A stretch of 64,000 bases of DNA from positions 22,096,426 through 22,160,425 of the forward strand of contig SSBO01000012.1 in NCBI GenBank assembly GCA_005281725.1. Direction: 5' to 3'. Both the position numbers and the translations under genes were made by a program. The DNA is from Wuchereria bancrofti. Lineage: Eukaryota; Nematoda; Chromadorea; Rhabditida; Onchocercidae. Below are positions 1 to 13,180 of the stretch, piece by piece; positions within the stretch are counted from its first letter, which is position 1; each line of letters opens with the position of its first letter. The notes under the pieces are model-generated. The model did not search any database. It was not told where the DNA came from and worked only from the letters and a program-made list of their open reading frames with translations.

Positions 1-666
1 TGAAAATCAAAAAAAAAAAAAAAAACCAAAAATTATTCGCATTAGTTATGAATACAAGAATTTTCACACCATAAAGCTCCCAACTATGTTGGCATTGGAT
101 TTTTTGATAAAAAAAAAAAAAAAAAAGGAATACCTTTTTTTATATCAAACTCTAATATGTATAATCAATCAATCATGAGAAAATAAATAATCAACAACTT
201 TAGAAAATAATAATACATAATTTTTGATAAATGGAAAATAAAATGAAGCTAAGTTTAATTTTGAAAATTAAAATTAATTCTAACTGTAAAGCTCACATTG
301 TTACTATCATATTTTGAAGCCATTAAAAAATTAATTTATTCATCTAATTCAATTTTTAATAATTTCAAATTGATTAAAAAAAGATAATATGTAACTTTTC
401 ATTTTTTTTTTTTTAGAAATAATATTCCATGATGTAAAATTTAAAAATATATTGATTGAGTGTATTTTGTTATTTAACTTTTCGAAAATTTTATCATTTT
501 TATTCGTTTACTAACTTTCATCTTTGTTAAATCTTTCAAGACATTTCATGCTAATATGTAAAATTTATCGAATTTTGATAAAATACTGAAATAAAAAAAA
601 AAAATTTAGATGAAATACTAAAATATATTTGGATGCGTTGGAGGAATAATAATAATAATGATGATG

Positions 667-699
<33 letters not shown>

Positions 700-1459
700 G
701 TAATAATAATAATAGTAATTTTCTATCTTTCGCTTTTGCTATTTTTTATTTATATTGATAAAATTGAATAAAAAAGGTCATAAAAGGTCTATGATTGAAT
801 TTCACAAATTTATTGCAATCAATAATAGCCTAGGCTAGGTATGAAGAAGCTAGGCTAGCCAAAAGACAAATAAGGCTCATTGCTAATCATTTTTCAAATA
901 TAAAAGAGACTAGGACAATTAAAATAGAAAAAAAAAATGGCAAATATGAGATATAGCCTAGCACCACAAAGCACACACACACATACACACATACACACAT
1001 ACACACATGCACACATACATACATGCACAGACAATGTTTAAATTAGTTACTAAAGCTAGTCTCATTGCAAATAGATGAATTTTCCACCTTTTTTCTTTTT
1101 TCTTCACTTAAAATGGATATATCGATGATATGAGCCAAGAAATATAATGGACAAGAGAGAGAGAGAGAGAGATACTAACAAATAGATAGCATAAGAGAGA
1201 CAAAGAATTACTAAATTTTGTTTCGATTTCAATTTTAAATTTCAATCGATTACAGTGTCTAATTGACAATTTTCAATTATTATAATTGAACAATTAAAAT
1301 GATTTTAAAATTTACATTATTAATGAAATAGAACGAAAAACAAAAAAAAAAAAAAAAAAAAAAAAAGAGACAAACCTGGTCATGTCCTTTCCATATTTTA
1401 AATGAATTCATGCTTGTCATAGTGACATGATCATTGTCCAAAAAAAAAAAATTATGCTG

Positions 1460-1491
<32 letters not shown>

Positions 1492-2778
1492 GAAGCAAGT
1501 AATATTTATATTTTAGAAATTATCAATTATCAAAAAATTTATTTGGGTGTAAAATTTTCTTCTAATTTTGCAACATAATATTTGCTATTATGGAATATTA
1601 GTGAAAATTATTTGAAAATGTTGGAGGAAATGAAATGAAGACGAGGAAGAGAAGAAGTGATAATTTCGCTGATTAAATTTTCGTTTACTTTTAAAGAATT
1701 ATAAAATAAAATTTATGACAGTTTGAGACTAAATGATGATTATTGAAATTGCTTAGCCAATGATTTTATATATGGTTTGCTAATCGATAATAAGCATCGA
1801 AGAAGAAGAAGAAGAAAGTAAACATTGATTGAACAGATGGCATGATTCATTCATTCATTCAAATTCTTTTAACTATCCGAAAGGATGAAGAAAGAGCATC
1901 AGAAATAAGAAGAGACAAATTGAATTAAAAAAAAAAAAAAACACATCTGCTTATGCTTATCTTTGCTCATTTAGTCTTCGTTCTTCTTTTCATCTAGTAA
2001 TTTCGAAAATTTTTTATAAACTAATTCGTTTCTCAATAAGTTAATTAACATTAAAAGTAAAGAAAAAACCGATTGAAATGACTAAATCAAATAGATAAAT
2101 TTTGGCCTTAATCGATCTTTTAATAGTTTGTAGAGATTTTAGAATCAGAAACAAAAAGAGAACTCTTTTTTTTTTTTTTTTCAAAGTACTTTCTATCATT
2201 TTTTTTTAAATGTTAATTAGTCAATGGATTAATTGCTATTAATGATTGAATATTATTAGTTTTTGACGAGGAAAGATTTTATAAAATTTAAAGACAAACA
2301 TTTTGTAAATAAGAAATTGGAATATGAAATTTTAATGCAAGATTGATATGATTTTTATCAATAAATTAAGAAGGCATTTATCAATAAAATAAGATCAAAT
2401 TATTCCACAAGCATATGATAATCTGATATCAGTGAATATTGTAAATATCAAATTTGTTATCGACCTCTTTTTTTTTTTCTAAATTTATACTCAATTATCA
2501 CTGAACTATCATTTTCAGTTTTATTATCCAGTGAGGTGACTGAGACTTAGTACGATATGAAATCTCAAATTTTTGGAAATATAAGCTAAACTTTTTCAAT
2601 TTTCACAGCACTGACAAATAGTACAAAATGAAAATGTCATTTATTAAGAAAAATTATAAATATTTATGAAATGAATCAAAATTCAAATATTTAATTTTAA
2701 TGAAATTGTATATATTTACAAGAGAGATGTTAAAAAAAAACGATGAAATATTTACAAATGAAAAATGATATCACTTAC
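1..2778. other. AT-rich non-coding stretch, left edge
   Basis: I see no convincing gene here. The stretch holds long poly-A and poly-T runs, an (ATA)n-type microsatellite at about 648-718, a (CA)n-type array at about 970-1028, and a short (GA)n run at about 1153-1171. Open frames here, such as the poly-Phe frame at 1280-1498 on the minus strand, are translated homopolymers. If the exon at 2779-3054 is real, part of this stretch is its downstream intron. Confidence 0.6.
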
Positions 2779-3054
2779 ATTTTCACTGCTATTTCTTCTC
2801 ATATTGGTCGAAAAAATTGTTGAAATGGATAGTTCACGTCGTTTCGCAAGCGAATTAAATAAGATACCAATTGGATTACGGCAAAAATGAAATCGAGAAT
2901 TGTTGTTATTATTATTGTTGTTGTTATTGTTGTTGTTGTTGTTGTTGTTATTGTTTTTATTGTTATTGTTATTGTTATTATTGCTATTATCAGTATCAAT
3001 CGATGAGGTTGTTGGCAAAATGTGAACTGAATGCGATCGTTTTGGTACAGTCAT
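2779..3054 (-). CDS. Possible single exon of an unknown gene with a long Asn tract
   Basis: This minus-strand open stretch of 92 codons begins at an ATG preceded by a CACAG acceptor-like site, which could serve cis-splicing or spliced-leader addition. It ends in phase 0 at a consensus donor GTAAGT (complement of 2773-2778). The predicted peptide starts MTVPKRSHSV and contains about 30 Asn codons broken by one Lys. It continues with a basic Ser-rich tail including KRREL and MRRNSSEN. The non-repeat parts look like real coding sequence, but I recognise no family. No downstream exon is convincing in the remaining 2.7 kb, so the rest of the gene would lie beyond the left edge. The Asn run is a GTT/ATT repeat on the plus strand, so the frame could simply be an open microsatellite. 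Confidence 0.35.
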
Positions 3055-3112
3055 TGCTGTGAATTTTAACTACAAAAGGCATGAAATCGAGAGAAAGGAA
3101 AAAAAAGGAAGA

Positions 3113-3310
3113 AAAAAGAAAAACATTTGTTGTTTACTATAAACAACGTAAAAAAGGAGAAAAAAAAACGAAGAAAATGAATGATTTAAATAATTAAATT
3201 ATCATAAAAAAAGAAAAAGAAAAACACTTGTTGTTTACTATAAACAATGTAAAGAAGGCGGAAAAAAAATGAAGGAAATTAATGATTTAAATAATTAAAT
3301 TATCATAAAT
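3113..3310. repeat. Tandem duplication, 101-bp period, with FOX-like palindromes
   Basis: Two adjacent copies have a 101-bp period (anchors 3121 and 3222, and 3181 and 3282). Each contains TTGTTTAC followed by its near inverse. In copy 1 the palindrome is GTTGTTTA-CTA-TAAACAAC (3129-3147). In copy 2 the right arm has one mismatch. TTGTTTAC matches the known FOXO/DAF-16 binding core. The repeats lie just upstream of the possible minus-strand exon at 3054, so a regulatory role is possible but inferred. Confidence 0.6.
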
Positions 3311-4376
3311 ATTAAAAGCCCATTTTTAGAGAAATAAAAAAAAACATATTTGCACTTAAATAAAAATTGAAAAAATCAAAATTTTATTTAAATCAGAAGA
3401 AAAAAAAAATTGTTCAAATTAATGCTACAAAGATAGCATATGAAATTAACAAATAGATTATTCTACATCCTAATAATATACAGCGGATGAATTCACGTTA
3501 ATACGTCAATAGAATAACGTTACGTGGATAAATTGAAAAAAAAAAGTGAGCAATATTGCTAAATGAATGTTTATTAAAGATTAAATTAAACAAAATTTAA
3601 AATTATAAATGTTATATATCTATAGAAATTAAATAATGAAGAAGAAAAATGTTTATCAAGTCTAAAAATAGAAATAGATATGACTTTTTTTTTTTAGAGC
3701 TATATGTAAAATAGCTGATCAAATTATCTTAATGACAATTTCCTTTAGATGAAAAAGAGAAAATGAAGATGAAAGCAGTGGCGCGTAATTGGTAGACTAA
3801 TTAGTGAATTGCTTAATTAATTAAGTTGCGCTTAATATCAAAGATAAATATTAAAAAAAAAATGAAAATAGCAGGAAAAATATACTTTACTTTAACTTGC
3901 TTAATGCTTTAATTAGTAGTAGCTCATTAAGCTTATGTGTTGTTTTAAATTTTACAATTTATTTTAAATTATTATTCGCATAACAATTTTTGAAAAATAT
4001 TCCAAAGAATTGATTCACCACAATCCTATGAATGCAATTTATTAAATCTAAAGTCTAATTTAATATTTTGAATTCTGTGAAATACCTTTCGTACAGATTA
4101 TAGAAAATGCTAATAACGACATACAGTGACAAATACTCCTAAAAGCTCTTTTTTTTTTCAATTATGTTAACAAAAAATAAAGGTAAATTAATTTAAGCAA
4201 TCTTAAATCATAGATGAAATGACAAATGATGACAGTTTATAATCTCTAAACTTGTTTTATAAAACTAAAAAATTACATTAAAGTTCAAAGTGCAATTTAA
4301 TTATTTACAGGAATGAAAAATATGATAAATTTTTGCTTATTCACCATGAAAATATTCTTCCTTTTAATATAAAAAT

Positions 4377-4798
4377 GAAAGAAAAACTAAAAGAATAAAT
4401 TTGAAAACATATAAATTTTTAAAAAAGAAAAGGAAAAGAAAACAAATTATTCTAAAACTTTTGTAATTATAATTATTCAAATTAATCAAATTAATCTAAA
4501 ATGGATAAAATCAGAAATGATAATAATTGTGAAAGCATTTGCATTTATATACATATATCTGAAATGAATAATAAATAAAGGGAACTAATATAAAACTGAA
4601 AGAAAAACTAAAAGAATAAATTTAAAAACATATAATTTACACAGATAATTCTATATGAATTTGTAAAAGAAAAAAATTATTCTAAAACTTATTCAAATTA
4701 ATCAAATTAATCTAAAATGGATAAAATCAGAAATGATAATAATTGTGAAAGCATTTGCATTTATATACATATATCTGAAATGAATAATGAATAAAGGA
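4377..4798. repeat. Tandem duplication, 221-bp period
   Basis: Copy A spans 4377-4581 and copy B 4598-4798. Both start with GAAAGAAAAACTAAAAG and end in ATGAATAATRAATAAAGG. Copy B has a shortened middle. High identity suggests a recent duplication. Confidence 0.75.
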
Positions 4799-6705
4799 AA
4801 CAATCTTATTTTTTTATTTTACTGTAAGCGCAAACCAAAAAAAAAGAGAAAGAAAAAAAAAATCGTTCCGATAAAGCACAGAAAATTCATTTATGATTAA
4901 TATATGTTTAAGATATAATCTAAAAAATAAGAAAAAATAATTTAAGAAGAAAAGCAAAACAAATCTTAAAAGTAAAAATTGTTGAATAAAAATAATTTGA
5001 ATGAATAATAACAAAAATAAATTAAGTAATTTATAAAAAAAAAATGCATAAATATATCAGAAATAATTTAGGAAATCAATTTAATTCATTTTAATTATTC
5101 ATCATATCTATCTTTGTTCTACTATTTTTATTTTAGTAAAATCATATTAAAACATTTCTTATCAAAAAATCAAAAAAAAGATATATTAACTAAGCATGGA
5201 AATAGATGATAAAATATATGAAAACAGATATTTTATCAAAATGTTGCAGAAAATATTATTGAAATGTTTTTTTTTTCATTGGTAAATTTAAAAAAATTAT
5301 AGGAACATTATTAATACAAGAAATTATTTATAATTTAACAAACAATACAACATTACTCTTTCTTCATTCATTTAATTTCTATGTTTTTAGAAAATTCATG
5401 AAAAAATTCAAATTAAAATTCGAAAAAAAAAATTCAATATATTACTGACTGTTGAATTGACTATCCTTTACAATTATATCTAACAACAAAATTTAGAATA
5501 TTTCCATCTGTTCGTTTCATTATTCATCTTTACTTAATTTATTATTAGTACTATTTCATTATTTCAACCACTCACCTTAACTTCATTTATTGCTACTTCA
5601 CAATTTAAAACGAAAAAAAAAAAAAGAAAGAAATTCAATCGACCCAGAAAAATTGCCTCATTCTTCTTTCTACCACAGCATTTTTCTTTTTTTGAATATT
5701 GTTTATGTATACAACGAAAAATCTACTTTTTTTAATGAAAAAAAAAAAAAAAAAGGAAAAAGAAATGCAAAAAGAAATTTCAAATAAATGATTTCACATT
5801 TTACATAAATTTTTTATCGCTATAAAATTGGAATCCAACAGTGCAAAAGATGTTCGTTGAATAATTTGATCAAATTAAGAAAAATTAGTTGTCATTTGTG
5901 GTTTTGACCCAAATGGAGTGAAAAATTTTGAAAAAAAGAAGTTCAAATTCAAAAAAAAAAAAAAAATGATTGAGAAGAGTGTTGTTTACTTACAGCGATT
6001 TATAATGTAAGATTCGATTGATGTTGCATTTCCCTTCTTTTTTTTTTTTTTCTGAAATAATATTATTTTATTTTAAAACGAGGAATTGTGGTAGATTTCA
6101 GAAATAGGCATGCACTATTCAATTTTTGATTTATAATTATATTTTTTTCAATTTTCAATCCTTTTAATACCAGAAATTAAGGTATTATTTGTTGAGAAGC
6201 AAAATGGTATTTAGTAAAAAATATTTTAAAAACATAATTAATGTACTTACGCAAACCAAAAACATAATTGACTTATTGAGGTAAATTGAAAAAAAAAAAG
6301 TTAATTTTAAAACATTAAAGATTTAATATATAACCTTTTAAAATTTTCAACGTTAATATTTCAATTTTAATATTTATGAAATGTTTGATTTATGAAATGA
6401 AATTGTTCCTGTTTCTGTAATTTGACATTTTGGATTATAATTCATTTAACCAAGTACTTTTCTCTATTGAAAATGTAAAATATTTCCGTTTGAAAAAAAA
6501 GTGAAATAGACGTGAAACGTGAAATACTACCTGAAATGTTTTCCTTTAATTTACTAAAGTAGTCTTATTTTGAATATCTGAATATTCCTTAGACTCTCAG
6601 ACAAATTTTTCAATTTTATATTTCAACAATTTTGTATTTCAGTAACTATTTATCCAGTACCCATCGTCCTCTAACTATAGGTAAGTGTATTTTAAAAACT
6701 ATATC

Positions 6706-7340
6706 CAATAGATTGTTAATGTTTTGCCAGTTTGATGGCCAAATTTAGATTTGTTTAAAATTTAAACTTAGGTTTACAAGATGATCTTTGTTTAGCTAAT
6801 CTCTTTTCCTTTGTTGTTTTACGATCAAAATAAGATACCTACCCTTTGCTTTATTGTCAAAATAAAATACCTACCCTTTGCTTTACTGTCAAAATAAGAT
6901 ACCTACCCTTTATTCGGGCAAATCATCGATCTGCCAATAGACTGTTAATGTTTTGCCAGTTTGATGGCCAAATTTAGATTTGTTTAAAATTTAAATTAGA
7001 TTTACAAGATGACCAGATGATCTTTGTTTAGCTAATCTCTTTTCCTTTGTTGCTTTACTGTCAAAATAAGATACCTACCCTTTGCTTTACTGTCAAAACA
7101 AGATACCTACCCTTTATTCAGGCAAATCATCAATCTGCCAATAGACTGTTAATGTTTTGCCAGTTTGATGGCCAAATTTAGATTTGTTTAAAATTTAAAT
7201 TAGATTTACAAGATGACCTTTGTTTGGCTAATCTCTTTTCCTTTGTTGCTTTTCCATTGTCAAAATGTTTTTGTTATATGATTTGTTGCCTGCACATAAG
7301 GATCAAATACCTACCCTTTATTTGGGCAAATCATCGATTT
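6706..7340. repeat. Higher-order tandem repeat, three units of about 205-230 bp
   Basis: Units begin near 6706, 6935 and 7139 with the shared text AGAYTGTTAATGTTTTGCC. Each ends near GGGCAAATCATCGATYTGC. Within units a shorter element containing GATACCTACCCTTTGC is itself repeated two or three times. The third unit is partly degraded. No coding potential is evident. Confidence 0.8.
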
Positions 7341-7864
7341 GCACAATTCATTTCCTTTCACACAATTATCTCAATGAAAGTCAATTTGATTTTAATTTTT
7401 TGCATTAGTTTATTTCTTTCTCTCATAGAAAATATCTCTATGAAATTATCAATGTATTGCTGCTATGAATTAATACTTTTAGTGCATTGTGGTTGTTAGC
7501 GAATAAAATTTTTTATGAAAAATTCTTTCACGTAATTCATTTCAAATCACAACTAAACAAATTTTTATAACAAATTCCTTAACAAACAATTTGTGATAAG
7601 ACAAGTTTTATCATAGTGATAGATGATAGGTCAGAGGTTATCTTGTTTATCTTATCATATATTATCATATGATAGCAAAGTTTTGCTCTACATTTTGTAA
7701 AGGTAAGGTATATTTGAAGTATGTGCTAATTGTAAAACAACCCAAATTTTCATCAGTTGAAATTTTTCTAACATTTCAATGGTTAATTTAAGCATTTGAG
7801 GAATTAATAAAACTATCAGATTAGCAAAATATAAATTTGACAAACAAATGACATCCTGTTGCAA

Positions 7865-8037
7865 AAGAATGTTTTGCTTGAAGTTCTTAAATGAAAATTT
7901 TAGAATTGAAACAAATCGAAATGACATCAATCAACAACAATAAGTAAAAGGTATGTGACAAAGAATGTATTGCTTGAAGTTCTTAAATGAAAATTTTAGA
8001 AAAAAGAAACAAATCGAAATGACAACAATAAAAGTAA
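7865..8037. repeat. Tandem duplication, 96-bp period
   Basis: The text AAGAATGTWTTGCTTGAAG followed by about 70 similar bases starts at 7865 and again at 7961. The second copy has small indels. Confidence 0.7.
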
Positions 8038-9640
8038 AACTTTTCAATTTCACTCTTATTTATGTTGAAAATAAGACGAATTTATGTACGATTAAATGAG
8101 TTACATTCAGTTATATATTATTAAAATAATTCTAATAGAGTTTATAAATTATGTAAAATTGGAACGAAATGATGAGAATTCATTTCGAAAAATTATTTTT
8201 CTAAATTTAATTTTATTTTTTGGTACCTTTAATATTCTATTATTGCAGTTTCTATTCATTTCTCTTTAATACAATATCATCATTTATATTAAATATCAAA
8301 TGAAATATCAGTTACTGATATCAATCAAATAATGTCACATCTGTGTCAACTAAATAACCGACAGTAAAATTCAGATTACTACTGATTAATCATATCAGAT
8401 TTATTGTAAAAATGATACTTCTCGTGCGTAAAAAATTAGTTTATTAGTTAATTAGCTAGAAATAAATTTCAGTGCTATTTAATTTTGATGACACTTAGGA
8501 TGATGACATCGGCTATGACATGATTTCGACTGTCAAGCATTAGATTATTTCGTCTTCTAGGCTAATTTACTTAGATAAATTAAATATAGAGTTTAAAATT
8601 TAGCAATCAATTTCCTGCAAAATTAGTAAAATTTAGGTTTACTTTAAATTATTTGATCACTAATTACTTAATTAATTATTAAAATTATTTAGGTAGTTGT
8701 GGTTTGAATTTACAATTATAGTGAAATGATTAATTTCATCCATAAATTATTTGTTATACCTTGGAATTGACATTCAAATAATTTGGAATTATTATGATAA
8801 TATTGTGACAATAGATTGTATGTTCCAAAACAATTATTTATATCAATACAGTGATAAAATAGAAGCAAATTAAATTCAAATACTTGTTTACTCAATTTCT
8901 TTTTTTTTCATTTAACCAATTTCATTTATATTCAATATTGCATAACAAATTCGAAAACTTTAATCACAGATCATTTTAAGCTGACGAACAATTCTGAATT
9001 AGTATTTATATTTTTAAGTATAAAATAAATCAATCTTCATATGAATAGAAGACAATTCATTAATTCTTTCCACCTTAACTGCCATTCTATCACGTCATAA
9101 ACGATAATATTCCTGAATTAACAAGAATAATTAATTACGAAATTCAATGATCTAAATTTAAAGTACGCTAAATAAGCACTTCATTAGTCTAAATAAATAA
9201 ATAAATGAATAATAAATAAATAAATAAATAAATATAAACAAAAAAAAAAATAATAAATAAACAAAACTACAAATGGATAATATAAGTGAAAACGTGATTT
9301 TATGATTCGTACAATCATATCATTGAATTATTGAAATCAAGAATAATGCAATTCTCCTGCAAGAATTTGCATAATGCACTTGCATGACTTATGGCATGTT
9401 TTGCAGTAATATGCACGTGAAATATTGAATATAATATAAATTGGATTGAAATTAGGAATAGTAAAATTAAAATTGAAAGTCGTACGAAAACTTTTGACAC
9501 TCATATTTTACGACAAATCTCGAATATTCGAGAACAATCCTCTCTTTCCATTAGTTTAATGATTGCTTTCTTTATCCTAGTATATTGGACTAATCTTTTC
9601 CGCCTTTTTCTTCCCACATTTCACTCCGTATTTTTTTTTT

Positions 9641-9830
9641 GTTTATATTTTATAATAAATTCAAGCAAATTTAAGAAAATTAATAAACATGAAGAAGTTA
9701 CCTTCCATTCTGGCAAAATTGTAAGTATTTTTTTTTTCTTTGTTTATATTTTATAATAAATTCAAGCAAATTTAAGAAAATTAATAAACATGAAGAAGTT
9801 ACCTTTCATTCTGGCAAAATTGCAAGTAGT
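9641..9830. repeat. Tandem duplication, 101-bp period
   Basis: A segment of about 90 bases starting GTTTATATTTTATAATAAAT occurs at 9641 and at 9742. The copies differ by only a few bases. Confidence 0.8.
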
Positions 9831-11090
9831 CAGATCCGATCTTGTCGAATTATCGAAAACTTAAAATCGTACAGGAAAGCATGACAAATTGATATTAATT
9901 AATTGTATATTATTTATTTTTATTGTTTACAAATTATAATACGAGTAAGTTCATTGTATATTCTTATTTCAGTTATTTTTGCTATTAATGTCAATTTTAT
10001 ATCGGTTATAAAATCTGTTTGAATAAATTTTCTACGATTAGCTTATTGGATTATGGTAAGTCATTATTTATTCAATTTCCACTTTTTTTTTTCTGATCAT
10101 TTTAAATTAAATGAGATTTGTCGCTTTTATTAATATTAGGATTATTCTTTTCGAATAGTAATTTGAATTAAAGGAAAAGTTATTACTTGCTATAATTGGG
10201 ATTACTCAAGTTCCCTTAATTACAGATAATTATTTTCAGTTAAAATAAAATTTCAACATTTCTTCTAGGAAACGATGAAATTGTATAATACTATTTGAGC
10301 TATTTGCTGCTTCATTTTCACCAATCAATTTAGCATTATTTACATCATTTCGTCATGATGATAATTACTTTTTTAAAATTAACCTGAAATGAAATTTATG
10401 AAAGCTATTCCATTTTATTACTATAAATCTATCTCAGACATTTCATTTATGCTAAATCTCTCATTTTTCAATAAAAGAAAAGGAATGAAAGTTTTTCATG
10501 ATGACATTGAAATTGAAAAATATAGCAAATATTATTATCGATCTGATGACAATATTTCCTTCATTTTCATTTTATTTGAAAAGAAAGAACTAGCATAATT
10601 CGCTTATTATCATTGTTATTTCAGCTTTTTTTTTTTCACTTTTCCAATGTAATATATGTTTGTTTAATAAATCATTTGATAACAGTAAAAAATGCTGATT
10701 AAGTGAAATGATAAGAGTGATTAAAGGAAGATAAACATCGAAAAGTAACAGTAATAGATTGAATGAACTGAATGAATAGGAATGATTATAACAAATATTT
10801 GACTTTACTTTAATTTGTTTTTACTTTATCAGGTTGATATTATGTGCTTACATATATTGATATTTCTTATCAGTAATGACTTACGTTTGTTAATGTTTGT
10901 TTATCAATTGGTATATTATAATGTCACTTGTTTATCTGTAATCAGTGAAATTGATATCACACTGTCAACATGTAGAATTCATTAATTTTTCCACCAAGAA
11001 TTCATCAATATACACTGAAATTTGTAGCACAGTGAACGTGAAATATGCTTCACGGAATTGTTAAATTTACAAATTGAAATAACGTCGGAA

Positions 11091-11430
11091 TTTGAGAAAT
11101 TTATTGAAACAACAATTCTTTTAGAAGCATAACAATATATTATTGTGATAGTAAATATCGCAATAATTCAAACTATTGAAATTTAAAATAGAAAAATGTT
11201 AAAGTTTAAGGTGACAATAAATCCTTCTGTGGTGAAACTCGAAATAAATCTTGCGAACTTTGAGAAATTTATTGAAACAACAATTCTTTTAGAAGCATAA
11301 CAATATATTATTGTGATAGTAAATATCGCAATAATTTAAACCATTGAAATTTAAAGTTTAAGGTGACATGAATCCTTCCTTCTGTGGTGACATGAATTAT
11401 TCCTTCTGTGGTGACACTCGAAATAAATCT
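11091..11430 (+). repeat. Internal 168-bp direct repeat in the duplicated unit
   Basis: TTTGAGAAATTTATTGAAAC starts at 11091 and again at 11259, with about 120 similar bases following each. A smaller motif, CCTTCTGTGGTGA, is then repeated three times. A 60-codon frame at 11368-11550 arises from these repeats and has no recognisable domain, so I treat it as non-coding. The same structure is present in copy 2 at about 25171-25510. Confidence 0.7.
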
Positions 11431-13180
11431 TGCGAACCTCTAAATAACTTACAAAATTGTATCAAACAAAATTGTATTACCCCCCATAAAACTAAAGATT
11501 GTCATATTTCACATAGGAAACCATTTAACTTCTGTTTATCTTTTAAATGAATTGTAAACAAGATGAAAGCTCTTTGTTCGGTTGACATCTCTGCAAGTTA
11601 ATTTCTTATTGTAGATCATATACTTTGCTTTTTGTTTACTATTTAGATATATAAAGAGATCATTTATGTTTTAGTAAGTTAAACATCATCAAAAGTAATC
11701 AATCGATTATGACAACATAATCGATCATTTTTTCCAGTTATAACATTGGTTTTCAGTACTGTTACACTTTCTAAATTTTTTCAAAAATTTTTAAAACTTT
11801 AATTACTGGCCTTTTTTTGGCGTAATTACAACCTTAGCCAGTAAAATAATTGATTTGAAAAAGAACCAAACATTTAGTTAAAAAAGAAAAAGACTGTCGT
11901 CACAAAGACAATTGCCATACCCAATTCTCTTTTTTTTTTTTTTTAAATATTTTTTATTAATGGTATTCCTCATCTCATATTCGCAAGCAAACTTATAAAC
12001 ATATTTGCGATGTTAATTTGTTTTTTTATTGTGTTTATCAGTGAATAAAATTTTCACAATTTCTTCATCCTTAAAAATAAAAAAATTAACAAATTTAAAG
12101 TTATTACATCAAAAGAAGTATTATGTAGCAGAGGAAAAATAATGCATATTAGTGATAAAAAGTTAAAAAACTATTCAGTGATAACTGATAGCTGATTGTA
12201 AATTTGAGACATTATCACTCTTGCACTATCATTTATTGATTAGCTCTGTAAATAACGCACTATTATCTAATCATCATTATTATATCAAAAGAAGTATCGA
12301 AAATACTGAAAATGAAGTAAACACTAAATATGATAATCTTAAAATTTTGTTAAGTTAGACTTGTTTATTTGTATTTTTGAAACGTCATCAAAACGATGAT
12401 CATCGATCCTTTAAATATATCGCTTAAATTTGCCCAGTTGTTACTTTAGACTAGTTTAATAAGTAAACATTTACCATATCTTATGATAAGGCAAATGTTC
12501 TTTGTGATAAATTTATATTGCACAAATATTCATCATTCATTTTCTAAACTAATTTAAAATGTACATTTGTAAAATATTCCTAAAGCACAATGAAGTGCTA
12601 AAAGAAAATCGCATTCAAAATGGTATAAAAATTCATGAAGCGCAGAAATAACAAAAAAATCTGACTAACTTTAGCAAAGTTAAAATTTCAATGACTTCTA
12701 GAAATTCAAAATTTTTAGAAAATTTATTGAAATGATTTTCTGGTCTTTTCAATGAAATTGATTATAATAAACTAATTTATTACCATGGAAATTGTAATGG
12801 TATCAAAAAATTGTTATTATTCTGTCAATTCACTTTCTTCTGATTCCTTTCTTCTCATTTTTTTTCTTTTAATTGTTTTTTTTCCTAAAACGAAGCGATA
12901 ATTTTGTTCTGTTCCATTTATGAAAATTTAATTAGTTTTAATATTGCTACTAATGACTATGACAGCAAAAATTCTGAAAGTTCATGTTTAGATTGAAATA
13001 GAATATTTAATGCACAATCAGTTATGTTATCAGAGATCAGAAAATAAAATTTTAAAAGATTCTTTTGTCGATATAACTTCGTTTATCATGATAAAAAAAG
13101 AAACTGTCGGAACTGATTAAAGGTATATGCTGCAAATCTGGTATAATTTTTTCAAATTTTAGATTCGGCAAAATATCTCA

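Larger units (their letters stand above)
3311..11059. other. Repeat-rich intergenic region
   Basis: I find no supported gene in this 7.7-kb stretch. Short open frames (for example 7224-7499, 7688-7930, 10389-10598) lack recognisable domains, splice context or a partner exon. The region contains several independent local tandem duplications, annotated separately, and many homopolymer runs. Confidence 0.55.

Noticed and set aside
1280..1498. Poly-Phe frame on the minus strand
   Set aside because: Homopolymer translation with no other support.
11368..11550. 60-codon frame, identical in both 5-kb units, with repeated FCGD motifs
   Set aside because: It lies in short direct repeats (CCTTCTGTGGTGA). 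It has no signal or domain. Its conservation is explained by the recent duplication.
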